Of a DNA stretch of 11,819 nucleotides, positions 5,672 to 11,819 are shown one piece after another. The stretch's first letter is position 1. Each line of letters starts with the position of its first letter. Under the pieces are notes generated by a model. The model saw only the letters and a list, made by a program, of their open reading frames with translations, did not search any database and was not told where the DNA came from. The DNA comes from Bacteroidales bacterium (GTDB lineage: Bacteria > Bacteroidota > Bacteroidia > Bacteroidales > P3), in assembly GCA_004551865.1 (NCBI GenBank), contig SFPR01000048.1, positions 1 to 11,819 on the forward strand, given 5' to 3'. The position numbers were made by a program, and so were the translations under genes.

Positions 5672-6589
5672 ATGGCAAACTTAAAAGGTAAGAATCTTAT
5701 TTCGATTACGGATTACACCAAGCAGGAGTACATTCAAATCCTTGACTTGGCGGCAGAATTTGAGAAAAATCCAAAACAACCTATTTTGAGCGACAAGGTG
5801 GTTGCGTCAATCTTCTTTGAACCTTCGACCAGAACTCGTTTGAGCTTCGAGAGTGCGGCAAATATGCTCGGGGCAAGGGTCATCGGTTTTAGCAATCCTT
5901 CGGCAACGAGCTTGCAAAAGGGTGAGAGTTTGCACGATACGATACAAATGGTCAGCAGTTACTCCGATTTGATTGTTATGAGGCACCCTCGCGATGGTGC
6001 ATCGCGTTATGCTTCGGAGGTTGCAAGCGTTCCGGTTATCAATGCGGGAGACGGTGCAAATCAACATCCCACTCAGTGTATGCTCGACCTCTATTCCATT
6101 CGCAAAACACAGGGAACGTTGGACAATCTTCAAATAACTATGGTGGGAGATTTGAAATACGGAAGAACTGTTCACTCTTTGGTGCAGGCAATGTGCAATT
6201 TTAATGCCACATTTCACTTTGTGTCGCCCGTAGAGTTGCAGATGCCTTCGTCGGTTAAGATGCACATTCAAAAGATGGGCTTGAAATATTACGAATATAC
6301 CAACTTGGAAGACATAGTTCCGTTTTCGGATATAATATATATGACAAGAATACAACGCGAACGTTTTTCTGATCCTTTGGAATACGAGAAGGTGAAGGAT
6401 TGTTACATTTTAGATGCTGCCACTTTGCAGGGTTGCAAGCCTACGATGAAGGTTTTGCATCCGCTTCCGAGAGTGAACGAGATTGCAATGGACGTTGATA
6501 AAACTCCATACGCTTATTACTTCCAACAAGCTCGCAACGGAGTGTATGTGCGTCAGGCTTTGATGGCTGCAATACTCGGAGTAAAATAA
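5672..6589 (+). CDS. pyrB: Aspartate carbamoyltransferase, catalytic chain
   Basis: PyrB joins carbamoyl phosphate and aspartate to form N-carbamoyl-aspartate, the committed step of pyrimidine synthesis. The protein is 305 residues, the usual length for a class B catalytic chain. The carbamoyl-phosphate motif STRTR lies at residues 52-56. The 80s loop with Lys83 (SLQKGES), MRHP at 103-106, HPTQ at 132-135, the aspartate-binding loop TRIQRERF near 225-232 and HPLPR at 263-267 are all intact. With PyrI encoded next, the enzyme should form the allosteric dodecamer (six catalytic and six regulatory chains). Expression is probably controlled in the leader upstream. The next 158 bases before pyrI contain repeats and no gene. 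Confidence 0.97.
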   Translation: MANLKGKNLISITDYTKQEYIQILDLAAEFEKNPKQPILSDKVVASIFFEPSTRTRLSFESAANMLGARVIGFSNPSATSLQKGESLHDTIQMVSSYSDLIVMRHPRDGASRYASEVASVPVINAGDGANQHPTQCMLDLYSIRKTQGTLDNLQITMVGDLKYGRTVHSLVQAMCNFNATFHFVSPVELQMPSSVKMHIQKMGLKYYEYTNLEDIVPFSDIIYMTRIQRERFSDPLEYEKVKDCYILDAATLQGCKPTMKVLHPLPRVNEIAMDVDKTPYAYYFQQARNGVYVRQALMAAILGVK

Positions 6590-6634
6590 TTGTAAATCAA
6601 TATAATAGAATAGTTTAAGATATTGCTCGGATAG

Positions 6635-6673
6635 AACGCCGTTTCAGAAAAATAAAACGCCGTTTTGTCGCAG
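6635..6673 (+). repeat. 21-base-period palindromic repeat in the pyrB-pyrI gap
   Basis: Two 21-base units with cores GAACGCCGTTTC and AAAACGCCGTTTT lie here, and a third, diverged core starts at 6674. Bases 6635-6666 match the minus strand of 802-833, inside the radical SAM gene, at 30 of 32 positions. Both copies have the same orientation relative to transcription of their host unit. Confidence 0.88.
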
Positions 6674-6710
6674 CAAAACGCCGAAAGAGTAAGGTCGAAA
6701 GGGCGTTTTG
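6674..6710 (+). terminator. Inverted repeat between pyrB and pyrI
   Basis: CAAAACGCC (6674-6682) pairs perfectly with GGCGTTTTG (6702-6710) around a 19-base loop. The first arm is also the third unit of the repeat array. There is no T tract beyond the four T in the stem, so it is a weak terminator at most. It may instead be an mRNA-stabilising hairpin that sets different amounts of PyrB and PyrI. Confidence 0.4.
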
Positions 6711-6747
6711 AAAAAGTCAAACAAAAAAGCAAAAGAAAGGAAAAGAA

Positions 6748-7212
6748 ATGTCAGACAAAAATAAAAGAGAATTGGTTGTGTCGGCAATAGAGAACGGAAC
6801 GGTCATTGACCATATTCCTGCCGGTGAAGTGTACAAAGTGGTAAAGATTTTGAGCCTTGATATGTATGAAGATGAGGTTCTTATCGGTACAAACCTTTCG
6901 AGCAAAAAGTATGGCAAGAAAGGCATCATCAAAGTGAAAAATAAGTTCTTTGAAGAGAACGATGTAAACAAAATTGCTTTGATTGCACCAAATGCAACTC
7001 TCATTGTGATAAAGGATTATGAAGTTGTGGAAAAGAGAAAGCTCGAAATACCTTCCACAATCAAACAGATAGTTAAGTGTATCAATCCAAACTGCATAAC
7101 CAACATTGAAGACAACATAGAGACTAACTTTACCGTTGTCGATAAAGACCCGTTGAAATTGCAATGTCACTATTGCGAAAAAACGATGACCAACATCCGT
7201 TTTAACGAATAG
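6748..7212 (+). CDS. pyrI: Aspartate carbamoyltransferase, regulatory chain
   Basis: PyrI binds CTP/ATP and holds the catalytic trimers together in allosteric aspartate carbamoyltransferase. The protein is 154 residues, as usual. The N-terminal nucleotide-binding domain includes the pattern GTVIDHIPAG at residues 17-26. The C-terminal zinc domain carries C111, C116, C140 and C143 (CX4C and CX2C), all four ligands present, so the chain should contact PyrB normally. The ATG at 6748 fits the known N-terminus. No promoter consensus is seen in the gap after pyrB, so the two are probably one transcript despite the unusually long spacer filled with repeats. Confidence 0.97.
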   Translation: MSDKNKRELVVSAIENGTVIDHIPAGEVYKVVKILSLDMYEDEVLIGTNLSSKKYGKKGIIKVKNKFFEENDVNKIALIAPNATLIVIKDYEVVEKRKLEIPSTIKQIVKCINPNCITNIEDNIETNFTVVDKDPLKLQCHYCEKTMTNIRFNE

Positions 7213-7257
7213 ACAAGGTTTATTAACCATAGCTTGTTTGCAATTTTTTGCTCTTTT

Positions 7258-7289
7258 TTTGTCCAAATCAAAGAAAAGATGTACCTTTG
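7258..7289 (+). promoter_or_regulatory. Promoter of the yceD-rpmF-plsX-fabH operon
   Basis: TTTG at 7258-7261, a 20-base spacer and TACCTTTG at 7282-7289 match the Bacteroidota pattern, 36 bases before the first ATG. The AT-rich stretch upstream (7213-7260) contains a poor stem (ACAAG/CTTGT) followed by T-rich DNA that may end the pyrI transcript. Confidence 0.7.
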
Positions 7290-7325
7290 CAAACTCGTAA
7301 GAGCGGATAAAAGGATAGGAAAGTC

Positions 7326-7844
7326 ATGAGCAGAGAGTATGTTGTTAATTTTGCTCCATTGTCCTGCGGAGTTCACAAATTTGAGTTCAAGATAGATAAA
7401 GACTTCTTGAAACAATTTGAGATTGAGGATATTTGCGATGTAAACTTAGATTTGAAACTTACTCTCGACAAAACAGATGAATTGATGACTTTTTTGTTCG
7501 ACATAAGCGGTGATATGGTCGTTTTGTGCGACAGATGTTTGGAACCGATGAGTGTTCCGACAAGCATAAAGCAGACCTATCGAGTGAAGTTGGGGGAGAA
7601 GTTTGGAGAAATTGACGATGATTTCTTTGAAATTCCGCAGACGGAGCGAACGTTCGACTTTGGTCAGTTGATATATGAAGCTGTTGTGCTTTCAAGACCG
7701 ATACGATGTGTTCACCCCGAGGGAGAAGAGGGCAGCGAGGCTTGCAACAGCCGTATGGCAGAGTTGATTGACAGTTGCCGGGAAGAGCAAACAACAGAGA
7801 CTGACCCGCGATGGGACATTCTCAAACAGATAAAATTTGATTAA
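7326..7844 (+). CDS. yceD: DUF177 / YceD family protein
   Basis: A 172-residue member of the YceD/DUF177 family, linked in plants and E. coli to accumulation of 23S rRNA, and in bacteria almost always encoded next to rpmF as here. Four cysteines (C68, C71 in CDRCLEPM; C128 and C140) look like a metal site, and the C-terminus has the family's DPRWDILKQI. The start at 7326 follows the promoter directly. rpmF begins 22 bases after the stop. The biochemical activity is not established; the ribosome-assembly role is inferred from family and neighbourhood. Confidence 0.88.
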   Translation: MSREYVVNFAPLSCGVHKFEFKIDKDFLKQFEIEDICDVNLDLKLTLDKTDELMTFLFDISGDMVVLCDRCLEPMSVPTSIKQTYRVKLGEKFGEIDDDFFEIPQTERTFDFGQLIYEAVVLSRPIRCVHPEGEEGSEACNSRMAELIDSCREEQTTETDPRWDILKQIKFD

Positions 7845-7866
7845 AAACTAAAAACAGAGTAATAAA

Positions 7867-8052
7867 ATGCCAAATCCAAAACACAGATTCTCGCAAACGA
7901 GAACAGCAAAGAGAAGAACTCACGATAAAGTGGAAGGAGTGCAACTTACAACTTGCAGCAACTGCGGTGCAATGATACAAACTCACAGAGTATGCCCCGA
8001 GTGCGGATATTACAGAGGTAAAGAAGCAATCAAGAAAGAGGCAGAAGCATAA
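7867..8052 (+). CDS. rpmF: 50S ribosomal protein L32
   Basis: A 61-residue zinc-ribbon ribosomal protein of the large subunit. The N-terminus MPNPKHRFSQTRTAKRRTHD is characteristic and rich in basic residues for rRNA binding. All four zinc ligands are present (C30, C33, C43, C46, two CxxC pairs), so this is the zinc-binding and not the cysteine-free form of L32. It lies between yceD and plsX, with plsX starting ten bases after its stop, so all should be one transcript. Confidence 0.97.
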   Translation: MPNPKHRFSQTRTAKRRTHDKVEGVQLTTCSNCGAMIQTHRVCPECGYYRGKEAIKKEAEA

Positions 8053-8062
8053 TCGTACTGCC

Positions 8063-9010
8063 ATGAGAATAGGATTGGACGCAATGGGGGGCGATTTTGC
8101 TCCCGAGGCGGTTGTGTGTGGTGCAATAATGGCTCAAGAAGAGTTGTCCTCCGATGACAGGATAGTTCTTTTCGGGCGGCAAGATGAAATTTTGCGGATA
8201 ATTTCTGAGCAAGGAGCTGATGCAAGTGCGTTTGACATTGTGCATACCGAGCAGGTGATTGATATGCATGACAAGCCGATAAAGGCGTTCTCCCAAAAAC
8301 CGGATTCAAGCCTTGCGGTAGGATTTCGTTATCTTAAGGCGAAGAAGATAGACAGCTTTGCAAGTGCAGGTAGCACGGGAGCAATGTTGGTCGGAACAAT
8401 GTATTCGGTCGGAGTGATGGAGAAAGTTTTGCGTCCTTGCCTTGCAGCCCTTATTCCCAAGGAGAAAGGGGGCGTGTCTTTGTTGGTCGATGTGGGTGTG
8501 AACCCCGATGCCAAGCCCGAATTGCTCTATCAGTTCGGATTGTTGGGAAGCATATATGCCAAGTGTGCTTTGGGAATAGAAGACCCCAAGGTTGCACTTG
8601 CCAACATTGGCGAAGAAGAAGAGAAAGGCAACGCTCAAACTCAGGCAGCCCACAAACTGATGAAGCAAAGTAAACAATACAACTTTATTGGCAATGCAGA
8701 GCCGATAGAAATCTTCAAAAGCAATGCAGATGTCATTGTTTGCGATGGTTTTGTGGGTAATATGCTTATGAAACATACCGAAGCCTTTGCACGAGTGATT
8801 GTAAAAAGAGGCTTGGTTGATGAGTACATAGCACGATTTAATTACGAAATTTACGGAGGACTTCCGCTGCTTGGTGCCAACGGCGTTGTAATCATCGGAC
8901 ATGGTGTTTCCAACAAGAAAGCAATAAAGAGTATGATTTTGCAGTCCAAAAAGATATATACATCGGGTATAACAGAGAAGTTGCACGAGGCTTTGTTGGA
9001 CGAAGAATAA
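8063..9010 (+). CDS. plsX: Phosphate acyltransferase PlsX
   Basis: PlsX makes acyl-phosphate from acyl-ACP and phosphate, supplying PlsY in phosphatidic acid synthesis as a peripheral membrane enzyme. The protein is 315 residues. It begins with MRIGLDAMGGDFAPEAVV, the family signature, and continues with SAGSTGAMLVG near residue 95, LVDVGVNPDAKPELL, ALANIGEEEEKGN and VIVCDGFVGNMLMK. All expected blocks are present and the length is slightly short but normal. It starts ten bases after rpmF and ends 19 bases before fabH, so it is part of the same operon. Confidence 0.96.
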   Translation: MRIGLDAMGGDFAPEAVVCGAIMAQEELSSDDRIVLFGRQDEILRIISEQGADASAFDIVHTEQVIDMHDKPIKAFSQKPDSSLAVGFRYLKAKKIDSFASAGSTGAMLVGTMYSVGVMEKVLRPCLAALIPKEKGGVSLLVDVGVNPDAKPELLYQFGLLGSIYAKCALGIEDPKVALANIGEEEEKGNAQTQAAHKLMKQSKQYNFIGNAEPIEIFKSNADVIVCDGFVGNMLMKHTEAFARVIVKRGLVDEYIARFNYEIYGGLPLLGANGVVIIGHGVSNKKAIKSMILQSKKIYTSGITEKLHEALLDEE

Positions 9011-9029
9011 AGAAAAAGAGATTGAATAT

Positions 9030-10016
9030 ATGTCAAAGATAAGTGCTGCCATAACTGCAGTTGAGGGATATGTTCCCGATTATATTCTGACAAACGACGA
9101 ACTCAGCCGAATGGTTGATACTTCCGACGAATGGATAATGACTCGTATCGGCATAAAGGAGCGTCACATATTGAAAGGTGAGAAAGGACCGTCAGATATG
9201 GCGGAAATCGTCATCAAACGAATGTTGGAGAAAAAGGGTATTTCTCCCGATTCAATAGAACTTATAATCTGTTGTACGGTTACTCCCGATATGGTATTCC
9301 CTGCAACAGCCAATGTCATAGCACACAAATGTGGCATCAAACACGGCTTTGGTTTTGACATCAATGCAGGCTGCTCGGGATTTTTGTATGGCTTGACCAC
9401 TGCAGCAAAGTACGTTGAGGCAGGCTTTGTCAAAAGAGCCATAGTTGTGGGAGCAGAGAAGATGTCGGCAATCACCAACTACGAAGACAGAGCAACTTGT
9501 CCCATTTTCGGAGACGGAGCAGCAGCAGTGTTGCTTGAAGCTACCGAAGAACCATACGGATTGATGGACGAAGTTCTCTATTCGGACGGCGAGGGCGTAA
9601 AGCACCTTCACCAAGTTGCAGGAGGTTCGGTAAAACCTGCAAGCCACGAAACAGTTGATGCACGCGAACACTTTATCTATCAAGAAGGACAAGCCGTCTT
9701 CAAATGGGCTGTTGTTAAAATGGCAGAAGCTACCGAAGAGATAATGCGTCGCAACAATTTGACATCAAACGATATTGCCTTTTTGTTGCCACATCAGGCA
9801 AACCTCCGAATTATCAAAGCTACAGGTAGCCGACTTGAACTCGACCCCGAAAAAGTTTTGATAAACATAGAGAAGTATGGCAATACCACCTCGGCAACAA
9901 TACCTATGTTGATGTACGAAAACCAACACAAGTTCAAAAAGGGCGACAACCTTATTTTGACATCGTTCGGAGCAGGCTTCACATGGGGAGCCATCTGGTT
10001 GAAATGGGCTATTTAG
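9030..10016 (+). CDS. fabH: Beta-ketoacyl-ACP synthase III
   Basis: FabH condenses an acyl-CoA primer with malonyl-ACP to start type II fatty-acid synthesis. The protein is 328 residues. The catalytic triad is intact: Cys115 in NAGCSGFLYG, His255 in LLPHQANLRI and Asn285 in YGNTTSATIP. TSDEWIMTRIGIKER near residues 31-45 and the C-terminal SFGAGFTWGA are also typical. The primer preference (straight or branched) cannot be read from sequence. The position after plsX is the widely conserved arrangement. The last 13 bases overlap the start of the hydrolase gene. Confidence 0.97.
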   Translation: MSKISAAITAVEGYVPDYILTNDELSRMVDTSDEWIMTRIGIKERHILKGEKGPSDMAEIVIKRMLEKKGISPDSIELIICCTVTPDMVFPATANVIAHKCGIKHGFGFDINAGCSGFLYGLTTAAKYVEAGFVKRAIVVGAEKMSAITNYEDRATCPIFGDGAAAVLLEATEEPYGLMDEVLYSDGEGVKHLHQVAGGSVKPASHETVDAREHFIYQEGQAVFKWAVVKMAEATEEIMRRNNLTSNDIAFLLPHQANLRIIKATGSRLELDPEKVLINIEKYGNTTSATIPMLMYENQHKFKKGDNLILTSFGAGFTWGAIWLKWAI

Positions 10017-10786
10017 ACATAACGTTCTTAGGAACAGGAACCTCACAGGGTGTACCCGTCATCGGGTGCCGCTGTGAGGTTTGTCGTTCTACACACAAGA
10101 AAGACCGGCGACTACGTTCCTCGGTCTTGCTGACAAGCGATAAAGGTACGAGGATTTGCATAGACGCGGGACCCGACTTTCGCTATCAGATGCTCAGAGA
10201 AGACATAGATTGCATAGATGCAATCCTTGTAACCCACTCACACCGCGACCATGTCGGAGGATTGGACGAAGTGCGTTCGTTCAACTACCTGCAACAAAGA
10301 CCCATGCCCATTTACGCAAACAAAGAAGCAGCACAAGGCATAAAACACGAATACTCATACGCATTTGAACAGAACCAATACCCGGGACTGCCTCAATTTG
10401 ACCTCAGAACAATCACACCTTGCGACACCATAATGGTAAACGAGCTGACAATTCAACCAATCGAAGTGATGCACTACCGCCTGCCGACCCTTGCCTATCG
10501 CCTTGGTAGCTTTGCTTACATCACCGATGCCAAAACCATATCAGAACAAGAAAAAGCGAAGCTGTACGATTTGGATATTCTGGTAGTCAATGCACTGAGA
10601 GAAGAGGAACACTTCTCACATTTCAACCTGCAAGAAGCACTACAACTCATCGAGCAAGTGCAGCCACGCAAAGCCTACCTTACTCACATCAGCCATTTTA
10701 TGGGCTTTCATGACCAAGTAAACCAACGTCTGCCCGACAATGTGCAACTCGCCTTCGACACCATGCAACTGAGAACAGAACTCTGA
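10004..10786 (+). CDS. Metallo-beta-lactamase-fold hydrolase, PhnP-like
   Basis: A 260-residue metallo-beta-lactamase-fold phosphodiesterase-like protein. After the first strand (DITFLGTGTSQGVPVIGC) comes a cysteine cluster, C22, C24 and C27, as in PhnP, then the metal motif HSHRDH with H78, H80, D82 and H83. Further candidate ligands are H157, D175 (AYITDAK) and H228 (YLTHISH). PhnP itself cleaves phosphoribosyl cyclic phosphate, but no phosphonate genes are nearby, so the substrate is open. I chose the ATG at 10004 over 9983 because the first beta strand follows immediately; it overlaps fabH by 13 bases, suggesting translational coupling. Confidence 0.88.
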   Translation: MGYLDITFLGTGTSQGVPVIGCRCEVCRSTHKKDRRLRSSVLLTSDKGTRICIDAGPDFRYQMLREDIDCIDAILVTHSHRDHVGGLDEVRSFNYLQQRPMPIYANKEAAQGIKHEYSYAFEQNQYPGLPQFDLRTITPCDTIMVNELTIQPIEVMHYRLPTLAYRLGSFAYITDAKTISEQEKAKLYDLDILVVNALREEEHFSHFNLQEALQLIEQVQPRKAYLTHISHFMGFHDQVNQRLPDNVQLAFDTMQLRTEL

Positions 10787-10845
10787 TAGCAATACCACGC
10801 TTCTTTTGGCAAATAGTACATATTAACCCCCAAATAAATACAAAC

Positions 10846-11505
10846 ATGAAAACAACAACAATGGCAGTCATCTTGGCAGGCTGCGGCAACAGAGACGGAA
10901 GCGAAACCCATGAAACACTCTCGGCACTGTTAGCAATGGACAGAAGAGGAATAAGCTACAAATGCTTTGCACCGCAAGGCGACTTTGTGGTTTATGACCA
11001 TAGCACCATGCAACCGACCGATCAAAAACGTAACATACTCATCGAAGCAGCCCGCCTATGCAGAGGAGATATACAACCTCTTGAAAACTACAACCCTTCG
11101 GACTTCGATGCACTCGTGTTGCCGGGCGGAATGGGAGCAGCACAAAATTGGAGTACCTACGCTTTTGAAGGCAAAGACATGAGTGTACTGCCCGAAATAG
11201 AGAAAGCCCTCATTGACACCCACAATGCAGGCAAGCCCATAGGAGCAATGTGCATAGCACCAATGATATTGGCAAAAGTCTTCGGTTCAGAACATATCCT
11301 GCTCACGCTTGGAAGCCGATGCGAAGCCGCAGAAGCAGCCATGGCAATGGGCTGTCGCCACAAGGAATGCCCTGCCACCGATGCAGTAACCGACCACGAA
11401 CACAAGATAGTAACCACTCCTGCATATATGGTGGCAACACACATCAGTCAAATTTTTGACGGAGCCGACAAGATGATAGAACAAGTCCAATCCCTTGTAC
11501 GATAG
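10846..11505 (+). CDS. elbB: ElbB (DJ-1/PfpI superfamily, glyoxalase-like)
   Basis: A 219-residue class I glutamine amidotransferase-like protein closely resembling E. coli ElbB (YhbL), reported as having glyoxalase activity and formerly linked to isoprenoid synthesis. VILAGCGNRDGSETHE at the N-terminus, RNILIEAARLCRG, LVLPGGMGAAQNWS, the nucleophile elbow AMCIAPM with Cys136, and IVTTPAYM near the C-terminus align by eye with the family. The start at 10846 gives the usual N-terminal length; Met6 would be slightly short. A 59-base gap without terminator or clear promoter separates it from the hydrolase gene, so it may be the last gene of the operon. A strong terminator follows. Confidence 0.93.
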   Translation: MKTTTMAVILAGCGNRDGSETHETLSALLAMDRRGISYKCFAPQGDFVVYDHSTMQPTDQKRNILIEAARLCRGDIQPLENYNPSDFDALVLPGGMGAAQNWSTYAFEGKDMSVLPEIEKALIDTHNAGKPIGAMCIAPMILAKVFGSEHILLTLGSRCEAAEAAMAMGCRHKECPATDAVTDHEHKIVTTPAYMVATHISQIFDGADKMIEQVQSLVR

Positions 11506-11517
11506 ACTAAAGCAATC

Positions 11518-11566
11518 AAGGAGGCTGTTTGATACCAATCAACTATACAGCCTCCTTTGTTTTAGT
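11518..11566 (+). terminator. Intrinsic terminator after elbB
   Basis: AAGGAGGCTGT (11518-11528) pairs with ACAGCCTCCTT (11547-11557). An inner stem TTGAT/ATCAA (11529-11533 with 11538-11542) stacks on it beside a CTAT bulge. The 3' side runs into TTTGTTTT. It closes the transcript that includes elbB. Confidence 0.85.
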
Positions 11567-11741
11567 GTTTCTATGATAAGTCTGCTTTTTGCTTAAATAA
11601 TAACTTCTTTCTATATTTTTCGACGATAAAAATCAAGGAATTTAAGCGATAGGTTTGGGTAAATTTTTCACCTGTTTTGAGAGTAAAATGAGGGTTGTTA
11701 GAAGAGAGGTTTTGTCTTGGTTCAACAACATAAGGGTTTTT

Positions 11742-11811
11742 GCTCACTAACATGAAGTCTTTTTGAAAAAAGACGAAGTGTTAGCACACAAAAGACGAAG
11801 GATTAGTGAGC
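11742..11811. repeat. Nested inverted and direct repeats at the right end
   Basis: GCTCACTAA (11742-11750) is inversely repeated as TTAGTGAGC (11803-11811). Inside, CTAACA (11747-11752) pairs with TGTTAG (11779-11784), and GTCTTTTT (11757-11764) with AAAAAGAC (11767-11774), making a long hairpin with a symmetric TGAA/GAAG internal loop. AAAAGACGAAG occurs twice (11768-11778 and 11790-11800). The bases between the elbB terminator and 11741 show no convincing gene, and the window ends at 11819, so the element may continue. Confidence 0.7.
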
Positions 11812-11819
11812 TTAAGTCT

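Noticed and set aside
5807..6355. Minus-strand 182-codon frame opposite pyrB
   Set aside because: It is fully antisense to a gene with all catalytic motifs intact, and its translation is cysteine- and histidine-rich without family resemblance.
8306..9052. Minus-strand 248-codon frame opposite plsX
   Set aside because: It is antisense to plsX, whose reading frame is unambiguous, and the translation shows no domain or expected start signals.
11571..11753. Minus-strand 60-codon frame after elbB
   Set aside because: It has no recognisable sequence, no promoter box in the right place, and runs into the repeat at 11742; coding is not supported.

Overview
The window looks like ordinary chromosome from a Bacteroidota bacterium, most likely of the order Bacteroidales; I cannot name a genus. 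The main evidence is a recurring promoter pattern. A TANNTTTG box (TACCTTTG, TATCTTTG or TACTTTTG) lies upstream of several genes, four times with a TTTG box 19 or 20 bases further upstream. Start codons lack clear Shine-Dalgarno sequences, the tRNA gene has no encoded CCA, and the proteins (PyrB plus PyrI, the DUF177-RpmF-PlsX-FabH cluster, a family 9 glycosyltransferase) fit a Gram-negative member of that phylum.

Layout: positions 119-1129 (minus) encode a PflX-like radical SAM protein interrupted by an in-frame array of 21-base repeats. Divergent from it is an orphan minimal nucleotidyltransferase (1280-1594). A tRNA-Glu(CTC) gene with its own promoter and terminator follows, then truA (1870-2625), a small membrane protein (2852-3184), ilvE (3294-4307) and a family 9 glycosyltransferase (4379-5371) that starts right behind an intrinsic terminator hairpin.

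The pyrimidine locus follows. It has a consensus promoter (5448-5479), a leader of about 185 bases with a 51-codon ORF, an upstream hairpin, a U-rich stretch and an intrinsic terminator, then pyrB (5672-6589) and pyrI (6748-7212). The leader closely resembles in layout the translation-coupled attenuator of the enterobacterial pyrBI operon. The pyrB-pyrI gap carries the same 21-base-period repeat found inside the radical SAM gene.

From 7258 a compact operon runs yceD(DUF177)-rpmF-plsX-fabH and a PhnP-like metallo-beta-lactamase-fold hydrolase that overlaps fabH. It links 50S subunit assembly to phospholipid and fatty-acid initiation. elbB (10846-11505) follows and ends at a strong terminator. 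The last 250 bases hold no convincing gene but contain a nested inverted and direct repeat.

The most interesting items are the candidate pyrB attenuator and the dispersed palindromic 21-base repeat, present both in an operon gap and in frame inside an enzyme gene. No defence system, mobile element or CRISPR array was seen.
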